Part shown: piece after piece, positions 1 through 5,295 of the stretch
Position numbering within the stretch: the stretch's first letter is position 1
Layout: every line of letters begins with the position of its first letter
Source of the DNA: Epsilonproteobacteria bacterium 4484_65
GTDB taxonomy: Bacteria; Campylobacterota; Campylobacteria; Campylobacterales; Sulfurovaceae
Length of the DNA stretch: 9,872 nt
Assembly (NCBI GenBank): GCA_002085305.1
Contig: NATJ01000056.1
Location: forward strand, 1 to 9,872
Direction: 5' to 3'
The notes under the pieces: generated by a model
The model's database searches: none
Told to the model about the DNA's origin: nothing
Seen by the model: the letters and a program-made list of their open reading frames with translations, nothing else
Program-made: the position numbers and the translations under genes

Positions 1-362
1 CTATCTTTAGGATCCTACCTGTAGACATCACCTATGTCAACGAAGATGACCAAGTTGTCTTTTATAACAGAGGTGAGGACAGGGTTTTTCCTAGAAGTGC
101 AGGTATTATCGGTCGTGAAGTGAAGTTTTGCCACCCGCCAAAAAGTGTAGATCAAGTCCTCAGGATCCTTGAAGAGTTCAAAGCAGGAACACAAGACCTT
201 GCTGAGTTTTGGATCCAGTTTAAAGGGAAATTTATACATATTCAGTACTTTGCCGTACGTGACGAAGACAGAACGTATCGCGGTGTTATAGAAATGAGTC
301 AAGATGTAAGTCATATAAGAGAGTTGGAGGGACAACAGCGTTTACTTGATTGGGATTCGTAA
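1..362 (+). CDS. DUF438-type PAS-domain protein, C-terminal part (5' end outside the window)
   Basis: The frame is already open at the window start (first full codon at base 3) and ends in TAA at 360-362, so about 119 C-terminal residues are present. They form one PAS-like domain of the type that closes DUF438 proteins. It opens with LPVDITYVNEDDQVVFYN, continues with FPRSAGIIGR and the family's CHPPKSV signature, then AEFWIQFKGKFIHIQYFAVRDE, and ends in QDVSHIRELEGQQRLLDW. Full-length relatives usually carry DUF438 and often a hemerythrin-like region upstream, which cannot be seen here. The role is probably cytoplasmic sensing, but ligand and partner are unknown; the invariant Cys-His pair could bind a cofactor (inference). 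A GTG at 120 opens a shorter frame but lies inside the conserved domain, so it is not the start. Family call fairly sure; function not. Confidence 0.8.
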   Translation, partial: IFRILPVDITYVNEDDQVVFYNRGEDRVFPRSAGIIGREVKFCHPPKSVDQVLRILEEFKAGTQDLAEFWIQFKGKFIHIQYFAVRDEDRTYRGVIEMSQDVSHIRELEGQQRLLDWDS

Positions 363-373
363 TTTTTCCTCCT

Positions 374-582
374 CGTTCCATCTCTCCGAGACAGTGAAAG
401 AACCCAAGGAAGTGGAGACTTCAGTCCCACACAAAGTATTTTTGCTTAAAAAAGTTTGTGTTTATTTGTAATTTATGCTTCTTTTGGCATCAAAAACATG
501 CATTTATGCAAATTGTAGGTGGGACTAAAGTCTCCACTTCCAAGAGTAATAAATTCTTTCACAGTCTCTTTGAGATGTAACG
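374..582. repeat. Nested inverted-repeat element (REP pair inside longer arms)
   Basis: This element fills most of the 384-base spacer between the PAS gene and the next gene. Outer arms 374-402 and 554-582 are reverse complements over 24 of 29 positions; their core is GAGACAGTGAAAGAA against TTCTTTCACAGTCTC. Nested inside are GGAAGTGGAGACT (408-420) and its exact inverse AGTCTCCACTTCC (529-541). Each inner unit is itself a small hairpin with one bulged base: GTGGAGACT-TC-AGTCCCAC at 412-430 and GTGGGACT-AA-AGTCTCCAC at 519-537. A tetranucleotide flank (GGAA/TTCC), a bulged hairpin and an inverted pairing are typical of REP/BIME sequences mobilised by RAYT transposases; the long outer arms also suit a MITE. 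It has no open frame of note and could also act as a terminator for the PAS gene. Confidence 0.7.
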
Positions 583-617
583 CATATATCAACTTAAATA
601 GCAAATAAACTTCTACA

Positions 618-660
618 AATACTTTATATAATTATATTTTAGTATAATTAGTTATAATGA
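618..660 (+). promoter_or_regulatory. AT-rich probable promoter region for the 198-aa gene
   Basis: The stretch is almost pure A/T and holds two TATAAT hexamers (643-648 and 653-658), about 90-100 bases before the likely ATG. No convincing -35 box is visible, which is common in Campylobacterota. The leader that follows contains a weak stem, TAGATT (700-705) with AATCTA (719-724). The exact start point cannot be assigned by eye. Confidence 0.35.
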
Positions 661-746
661 AGTACAATTCAAATATTTAATAGAATACTTTTTAAGATTT
701 AGATTCAGTTTTAGAAAAAATCTATTATCTAAGCAAGGTGAAGCTC

Positions 747-1343
747 ATGCTAAAAGTACAATATGTAGGACCAAGAGTAGAGATATCAAATCATGGAGTT
801 GCTTATAGAAAGTCTAAAGAGGATAAATATGTTTATCTCATGGTAGCCTTGGAGATCCTTAAAAATATTGATAATGATGCTGAACGAAAAAAATTATATA
901 GCCATGATCTTGAAAACAAAGCACTGGAAGAAGTATTACACAGTATCTTGAAATGTCATGAAAGTGGTGTTGAGGAAAAAGTTAAAGAAGAAGGGTATCA
1001 ATATGAACAAAAAATGCTACAGGAGATAGAAACTATACAAAATTTACCGCATTTAACAGATATTGACAAAGAAGTTTGGATAAAAAATATTGAACTTATG
1101 AAAGTATATAGGATACAAAGAGCCGTTAATAAAAGATGCTATATCCATTGTATACAAAATATTATACAGGTGATAAAAAATAAACAAATACAAGAAATCA
1201 CAACACCTTTTAATAAAAGTTTTTTTCATGTTTTAAACTCTATCCGTGGTGCACTTATAGCGGGTAAACCTTCTCTGGATGCAAAAGTAATAGAAGAAAA
1301 TAATAAAGATGACCATATGATCGTAAAATTATCTATAGGGTAG
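747..1343 (+). CDS. Unrecognised 198-aa protein
   Basis: I do not recognise this family. The frame also opens with GTG at 738, but ATG at 747 is preferred because AAGGTG at 735-740 is a good ribosome site six bases before it and the GTG lies inside that site. The N-terminal 30 residues look like a compact beta segment (VQYVGPRVEISNHGVAYRK, then EDKYVYL). The rest looks mostly helical and charged, with a possible coiled-coil stretch around residues 65-100 (VEEKVKEEGYQYEQKMLQEIE). No signal peptide or membrane segment is seen, so it is probably cytoplasmic. Cysteines and histidines are scattered without a clear metal motif. It is convergent with the aldolase gene, with only eight bases between their stop codons, and has its own AT-rich promoter region, so it is probably monocistronic. 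Confidence 0.7.
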   Translation: MLKVQYVGPRVEISNHGVAYRKSKEDKYVYLMVALEILKNIDNDAERKKLYSHDLENKALEEVLHSILKCHESGVEEKVKEEGYQYEQKMLQEIETIQNLPHLTDIDKEVWIKNIELMKVYRIQRAVNKRCYIHCIQNIIQVIKNKQIQEITTPFNKSFFHVLNSIRGALIAGKPSLDAKVIEENNKDDHMIVKLSIG

Positions 1344-1351
1344 TGATACTG

Positions 1352-1960
1352 TTAAAAACCCTCTTGTAAATACGCTTGCATAATAGTGTAAAGCGCCAAC
1401 TCTGCCTCTTCCACATTTCTCCCAAAGGTGATGATACCCTCTTCATGACCTTTCATTACAAAAGCATTGTTTATCATAGGATCAAGGTTAGTGTAAAGTC
1501 CTGCTATCTCTTCTACCATCTCGGCTGTTCCGTACTCGGCTGTAGTAGCAAGGGTATTTTTAATTTGCATAAACTTCCAAAGTGCTAAAGAGTGGATGTG
1601 GATCACTGTTGTGATGCGGTCATCTATCGCATAGATCATGGCATGACTGAGTGCTTCAGAGCTTGGTTTGTGTGTCCCTTGCGAGATGACTTTAAACGTG
1701 CTGAAATCATAATCACTGATATAGGTGTAATACTCACGAGAGAGTATCTGCTTTCTCCCTGTTTGCGTAGCTGTGATAAAAAAAGATTTAGAATTATCAT
1801 TTCGCATTGAGAGATTACCATAACCTATCCCATCTTTTTCACCTATTAAACCTAGGGTAAAAAGGCGTGTACGTAATGCTTCAAGTTGTTCATAACCTGA
1901 AAATAGGGGAGTGCCTTCTCTTTGATGCTCTATACTGTATTTGATAACACCATCTAGCAT
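1352..1960 (-). CDS. Class II aldolase/adducin-family protein, probable DHAP-shunt aldolase (Ald2-like) or MtnB-like dehydratase
   Basis: This is a 202-aa zinc-dependent class II aldolase-fold enzyme. The phosphate/substrate loops GNLS (48-51) and ITATQTG (62-68) are present. So are the catalytic glutamate in PSSEALSH (E102) and three zinc ligands: H121 and H123 in HIHS, and H172 in KGHEEG. The family includes fuculose-1-P aldolase, MtnB dehydratase and the Ald2 aldolase. Ald2 cleaves 5-deoxyribulose-1-P or methylthioribulose-1-P into DHAP plus acetaldehyde or methylthioacetaldehyde. The gene is last in a leftward operon behind mtnA, and its ATG overlaps the mtnA stop by seven bases (ATGCTAG), indicating translational coupling. 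It therefore most likely acts on the MtnA product. Without mtnC/D genes nearby, the aldolase role is favoured over the dehydratase role, but motifs alone do not settle it. Confidence 0.82.
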   Translation of the reverse strand: MLDGVIKYSIEHQREGTPLFSGYEQLEALRTRLFTLGLIGEKDGIGYGNLSMRNDNSKSFFITATQTGRKQILSREYYTYISDYDFSTFKVISQGTHKPSSEALSHAMIYAIDDRITTVIHIHSLALWKFMQIKNTLATTAEYGTAEMVEEIAGLYTNLDPMINNAFVMKGHEEGIITFGRNVEEAELALYTIMQAYLQEGF

Positions 1961-3021
1961 AAGAGCTCTTTTATAGCATTTTCGTTTGCTTCGATAAGTC
2001 CAGCTTCAGTGATAAGCCCGGTAATGAGTCGGGCAGGGGTGACATCAAAACCATAATTCGCTCCTTTTGCTCCCATAGGAGTCACTCGAAGCTCTTGTGG
2101 GTTCCCCTCACTGTCTAACCCTCGCATGATATGAATCTCATCTTCACTACGCATCTCGATATCTATCTCCTCCACACCGTTGCAACTTTCAAAGTCAAAA
2201 GTACTTAAAGGTAAGGCAACATAAAAAGGTACAGCATTATCATTTGCAGCCAATGCCTTGAGGTAAGTACCTATCTTGTTTGCTACGTCTCCACAGCGAG
2301 TTACTCTATCTGCCCCTGTAATGGCCATATCGACCATGTTATGCTGCATTAGGTGTCCACCAGTGTTGTCTGCTATGATGGTATGGTCTATTCCTGCATC
2401 CAACAGTTCCCATGAAGTCAGATTTGCTCCCTGGTTACGCGGACGGGTCTCATCTACCCATACATGTACATCGATACCTCTTCGTTTTGCTTCATAAATG
2501 GGTGCTAATGCTGTACCACTATCTATGATGGCAAGCCAGCCTGCATTACAGTGGGTTAAGATATTGATCTTTTTCAGTTTCTTTTCCTGCACGATCTTTT
2601 CGATAATATCACAGCCTATCTTTCCGATGGTCTCACTGCGCTTCACATCTTCATCACAGATCGCTATAGCTTCTACTTTTGCATCTAAAAGCACATCATT
2701 ACTCTTCTCTATGACATTCAACATCCTGTCAACCGCCCACATAAGATTTACCGCGGTAGGGCGAGATGCACGAATCTTCATGGCTTCTTCTTTAATGCGT
2801 GCTTTGTCATCTCCAAACTCTCGTGCAAGCAGATACACTCCCATAGCCGCTACATTTCCTATGACCCCTGCACCACGTACGGTCATATCTGAAATGGCCT
2901 CTGTTGCTTCAGAGCCGGTAGTCAGTTTACGTACCTTTGTTTCATGAGGTAAGTAACGCTGATCAAGAACCTCTAGATCACCGTTGTCATTTAACCATAA
3001 TGGTCTGTATTTTCCGTGCAT
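1954..3021 (-). CDS. mtnA: S-methyl-5-thioribose-1-phosphate isomerase
   Basis: The product (355 aa, normal length) isomerises methylthioribose-1-P to methylthioribulose-1-P, and 5-deoxyribose-1-P to 5-deoxyribulose-1-P in DHAP-shunt organisms. It belongs to the eIF2B-like fold of the cytoplasm. Family marks include the N-terminal RGA loop (49-51), THCNAGWLA with the catalytic-site cysteine C158, DETRPRNQGANLTSWEL (200-216), ITGADR with D248, and NKIGTY (258-263). The loop reads RGAGVIGN where the common form is RGAPAIG, and ADNTGG replaces the usual DN-A-A/S-G, so it belongs to a divergent subgroup. ATG at 3021 follows AGGATTAAA, a good ribosome site, and sits one base after the stop of the mtnK remnant. 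It overlaps the downstream aldolase gene by seven bases. All key residues I know are present, so it looks functional. Confidence 0.93.
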   Translation of the reverse strand: MHGKYRPLWLNDNGDLEVLDQRYLPHETKVRKLTTGSEATEAISDMTVRGAGVIGNVAAMGVYLLAREFGDDKARIKEEAMKIRASRPTAVNLMWAVDRMLNVIEKSNDVLLDAKVEAIAICDEDVKRSETIGKIGCDIIEKIVQEKKLKKINILTHCNAGWLAIIDSGTALAPIYEAKRRGIDVHVWVDETRPRNQGANLTSWELLDAGIDHTIIADNTGGHLMQHNMVDMAITGADRVTRCGDVANKIGTYLKALAANDNAVPFYVALPLSTFDFESCNGVEEIDIEMRSEDEIHIMRGLDSEGNPQELRVTPMGAKGANYGFDVTPARLITGLITEAGLIEANENAIKELLC

Positions 3022-3022
3022 T

Positions 3023-3985
3023 TTAATCCTTAATCAATTGTATAATATCATCTATAGTTTTCACCGTATGATACTGCTTTATAAATCGTTCTCCGATGCT
3101 GACAGCAAGACGATTTGCTTTTTCACGAACGACATCATCTTCAATCCCTCGAATATCTTCTACCCCTGCGATACCAAATTGCCTTCTTATGATCTTGCAC
3201 CCTGCAAAACCGATGCTCTCTTGTAGAAGCATTTGCATATACTGCTCTTGATAGGTGTTAAGTATCTCATCATTGGCAAAGCCTTTAGTGAGTAGTGCAC
3301 TCTCTTTAGTCTTATTCCATAAGGTACGGAACTTTTCATCAAAACGCTGCCACACATTATTGATAGTTTCTAATATTAAATCCGAATATCTACGATCATT
3401 ATCTTGTGCAGTATGAGAAACCCAGGACATTACCAAATTTGCGATAAGTGCACCCACATCAAATCCCATCGGGCCGACAAAAGCAAATTCGGAATCGATG
3501 ACGTAGGTTTCATTTTGGTTGATCATGATGGAACCGGTATGCAGATCACCATGGAGCAGGGAATCACTTTGGTTCATAAATTTGTATTTAAGTTGCAGTA
3601 TCTAACCTTCTATCATCCCTTTACGCATGATGATATGAGAGCTCAGATATTCCATGATGAGCACAGACATCTCTTCATTACTATGGTATATCTTGGGTAT
3701 ATGAGGACTAAGCTGGGCAAAATGTTCAAGGGAACGGATCTCATACGTCATTCGCTCTTTAGACAGGGGATAACTTTCCCCTACACAACGCAAATAGGGT
3801 ACAGCTTGTTTAATAATAAGTTGCCGGGAGGCATCAGAGCTTGAAGTGACCAAAAAAACAAAATTAAGATTCCCATCACCGATCTCATCGATGATAAGTG
3901 AGTCAGCATTAAAAAAAGCTTTGATCTCTGGCAATGAAAAGAGATAGGCTTCAAGATTTGATGCATCAAGAATGGTATAGGACAT
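3023..3985 (-). pseudogene. mtnK: 5-methylthioribose kinase, disrupted by internal deletion and TAG stop
   Basis: Intact MtnK phosphorylates methylthioribose, and 5-deoxyribose in DHAP-shunt organisms, on C1 using ATP. The N-terminal half (127 aa from ATG 3985, with GGAG six bases upstream) has the glycine loop EIGDGNLNFVF, LIIKQAVPY, VGES and the end of the hinge (IMEYL to MRKGMIEG). It then hits TAG at 3604-3602. In the same frame the C-terminal half continues: LHGDLHTGSI (catalytic loop), VIDSEFAFVGPMGFDVG (metal-binding D-x-E), GFAGCKIIRR and KTIDDIIQLIKD. Compared with remembered MtnK proteins of about 400 aa, roughly 80-90 residues between RKGMIEG and LKYKFMNQSD are missing. A start inside the second half (3577) has no ribosome site and would lack the ATP-binding lobe. 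A sequencing or assembly error cannot be excluded. Confidence 0.85.
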
Positions 3986-4001
3986 GCTAAGCTCCATATT
4001 A

Positions 4002-4041
4002 TGAACCCATTATAAGTACCTAGGGTTATTCAGTGGGTTCA
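4002..4041 (-). promoter_or_regulatory. Probable promoter and operator of the mtnK-mtnA-aldolase operon
   Basis: On the minus strand a perfect TATAAT (4009-4014) lies about 25 bases before the mtnK ATG. It is embedded in an inverted repeat with exact 8-bp arms, TGAACCCA (4002-4009) and TGGGTTCA (4034-4041), separated by 24 bases. The arms bracket the stretch between the -10 box and the usual -35 position. A regulator bound there would be placed to block polymerase. No good -35 hexamer is visible at 16-18 bases. Regulator unknown. Confidence 0.45.
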
Positions 4042-4082
4042 ATTAATGGACTAATTATATCAGCCTTAACATAAGGGTTTTC

Positions 4083-4179
4083 CTTGTTATGGCAGTGTCC
4101 GTCGTAATATATATATGATATTATTATCTTTTGGAAGTTTCTGCAATGTAGACACTTCCACGGACACCGTAGTAACGAG
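4083..4179. repeat. Nested inverted repeat, possibly a diverged member of the same repeat family
   Basis: Outer arms 4083-4102 and 4160-4179 match as inverse complements at 15 of 20 positions, including a perfect 8-bp core GTGTCCGT/ACGGACAC. Inside, GGAAGT (4133-4138) and ACTTCC (4154-4159) form a second hairpin extended by three more pairs, with a 7-base loop. The rest is AT-rich (alternating TA around 4107-4116). The GGAAGT/ACTTCC ends and the GTAACG near the right end recall the element at 374-582, but overall similarity is low. It occupies the 176-base gap between the 107-aa gene and the mtnK remnant, both leftward. Confidence 0.5.
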
Positions 4180-4193
4180 AGGAGTCAACTCCT
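4180..4193. repeat. Short perfect palindrome at the 3' end of the 107-aa gene
   Basis: AGGAGT-CA-ACTCCT is a 6-bp-arm hairpin that overlaps the TAG stop (4192-4194) of the leftward gene. It could help end that transcript or protect its 3' end, but no T-run follows it on the minus strand, so it is not a standard intrinsic terminator. Confidence 0.4.
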
Positions 4194-4515
4194 AGATCGT
4201 TACAAAATCTACAAGCTCGACACCACTACATCCCTTTTTTGTCCTTTTATGCTCTCGTGCATCTTCTTCTGCCAGTTCAATGAGATCAGCGAAATCTTTT
4301 TTATCTGCTTCAAACTCAAAGATCTCTTTGTCCGTACTGATCTCTATGATGACATCTTCAGAAGTTGAGAGTGCAATATTACGCAAGCCTTTGGCAAACT
4401 CACTTTTGATTGCTTTGGCCACTTTCTCATTTTGAAGTATTTGAATAAGGTTAACCTCATTATATACATCACCGTCACAAAGCATTTTATAGCTAACTTT
4501 CATTGTTCCATCCAT
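4192..4515 (-). CDS. Unrecognised 107-aa acidic protein
   Basis: I do not recognise this family. The product is small, soluble-looking and acidic in its middle part (DKEIFEFEADKKDFADLIELAEEDARE, read in two overlapping helical stretches), with a basic KRTKKG patch before a hydrophobic C-terminus (VELVDFVTI). No signal peptide or membrane segment is seen. Two cysteines (residues 13 and about 95) do not form a metal motif. ATG at 4515 is chosen because AAAGG lies seven bases upstream; a second ATG four codons later is possible. A TATAAT on the minus strand at 4545-4550 is a plausible -10 box. The gene is divergent from the SpoIIAA-like gene and shares a 146-base control region with it. Codon use and AT content resemble the neighbours, so the frame is probably real. 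Confidence 0.65.
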   Translation of the reverse strand: MDGTMKVSYKMLCDGDVYNEVNLIQILQNEKVAKAIKSEFAKGLRNIALSTSEDVIIEISTDKEIFEFEADKKDFADLIELAEEDAREHKRTKKGCSGVELVDFVTI

Positions 4516-4576
4516 TATATTGCCTTTAATAGTTCATTTTATCAATTATAGTCTATTTTGCTAAAGTTAATAAATT

Positions 4577-4595
4577 ATATGTCATATTGACATAT
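4577..4595. promoter_or_regulatory. 19-bp palindromic operator candidate in a divergent promoter region
   Basis: ATATGTCATATTGACATAT has perfect 8-bp arms around a 3-base centre. It sits between two divergent genes that start at 4515 (-) and 4662 (+). It contains TTGACA (4587-4592), which with TATTCT (4611-4616) 18 bases later could form the rightward promoter. A bound dimeric regulator would then cover that -35 box. A leftward -10 (TATAAT, 4545-4550) lies on the other side. The centre spacing does not match the CRP (N6) or FNR (N4) sites I know. Confidence 0.5.
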
Positions 4596-4661
4596 TTTTC
4601 TTCTATTAACTATTCTTATTTATAATATGTTAAAATAATAAAAACTTAAAAAGGGATCTGA

Positions 4662-5027
4662 ATGCTACATACTATATTGAATAAAGACGATGGGATCGTA
4701 ATACTACAACCTCATGGTACATTGAGAAAAGAAGATTTTGATAAAGCTGTTAAAGTTATAGACCCTTTCATTGAAGAACACGGGAAATTGAACGGAATTA
4801 TTATCTATACCAAATCATTCCCGGGTTGGGAAGATTATGCTGCATTTAATAGACATTTAACATTTATTAAAAACCATCATAAAGAGATCAAAAAACTTGC
4901 TTTCGTTACTGATTCTATGGCTGGAGGTTTTGCTGAACTCATATCCTCTCATTTTGTTGCAGCTACGATCAAGAGTTTTGAATATACTAAAATTGGAGAT
5001 GCTAAGATGTGGATATTGGAAGACTAA
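4662..5027 (+). CDS. SpoIIAA-like / STAS-SEC14 domain protein
   Basis: This 121-aa single-domain protein resembles the SpoIIAA-like family (PF11964, also called STAS/SEC14 domain). It has an alternating beta-alpha layout: GIVILQPHGTLRKEDFDKA at the N-terminus, then LNGIIIYTKSFPGWEDYAAF (the family's typical strand followed by a tryptophan-containing turn), FIKNHHKEIKKLAFVTDS, and a C-terminal strand-helix part. Family members are cytoplasmic and their role is mostly unknown; a small-ligand or partner-binding role by analogy with STAS domains is inference. It lacks the conserved phosphorylatable-serine context of true anti-anti-sigma factors as far as I can see. AAGGGA five bases before the ATG is a good ribosome site. 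It is transcribed alone, divergent from the 107-aa gene. Confidence 0.75.
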   Translation: MLHTILNKDDGIVILQPHGTLRKEDFDKAVKVIDPFIEEHGKLNGIIIYTKSFPGWEDYAAFNRHLTFIKNHHKEIKKLAFVTDSMAGGFAELISSHFVAATIKSFEYTKIGDAKMWILED

Positions 5028-5068
5028 AATTTAAGAATAAACTCTTAGCAGAAAACCTGGCATATTTT

Positions 5069-5113
5069 TTTATTAATCGTTTATTAATCGTTGATTTACT
5101 TGTTTTATATACT
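5069..5113 (+). promoter_or_regulatory. Tandem 11-bp repeat and possible promoter ahead of the lysozyme-like gene
   Basis: TTTATTAATCG occurs twice head to tail (5069-5079 and 5080-5090), followed by the partly matching TTGATTT. An 11-base period places both copies on the same face of the helix, as for a regulator binding side by side. A -10-like TATACT lies at 5108-5113. No well-spaced -35 box is seen, which would suit an activator-dependent promoter. Evidence is sequence pattern only. Confidence 0.4.
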
Positions 5114-5295
5114 ATTTCATGAATAATTTGAAGATCAATTTTAGATTCCCCTTAGCTTTTTTTTAAATTCAAATCTACAATCAAATCAGGAGTAACACTA
5201 TAGATATATTATTATATACAGGTATTATTTACCTTGCAGCAAAATTTTTAATCATACCATTGATGGTATCAATCAAACCAATAATACAAATACTT

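Noticed and set aside
15..335. Leftward open frame of 106 codons at the window start
   Set aside because: It is antisense to the PAS domain, whose sequence is clearly conserved on the plus strand.
374..582. CRISPR-like array or plain intrinsic terminator
   Set aside because: The repeats are inverted and not regularly spaced direct repeats, and no T-run follows the hairpins as in a standard terminator.
2498..2947. Rightward open frame of 149 codons
   Set aside because: It is fully antisense to mtnA, with serine/threonine-rich shadow composition and no ribosome site.
3023..3577. Open frame for the C-terminal half of MtnK as a stand-alone phosphotransferase
   Set aside because: No ribosome site precedes its ATG, it lacks the ATP-binding lobe, and it is in the same frame as the N-terminal half, so it is a remnant of one disrupted gene.
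3404..3844. Rightward open frame of 146 codons across the mtnK remnant
   Set aside because: It is antisense to clear kinase sequence on both sides of the junction, has no recognisable domain, and owes its openness to the opposite-strand gene.
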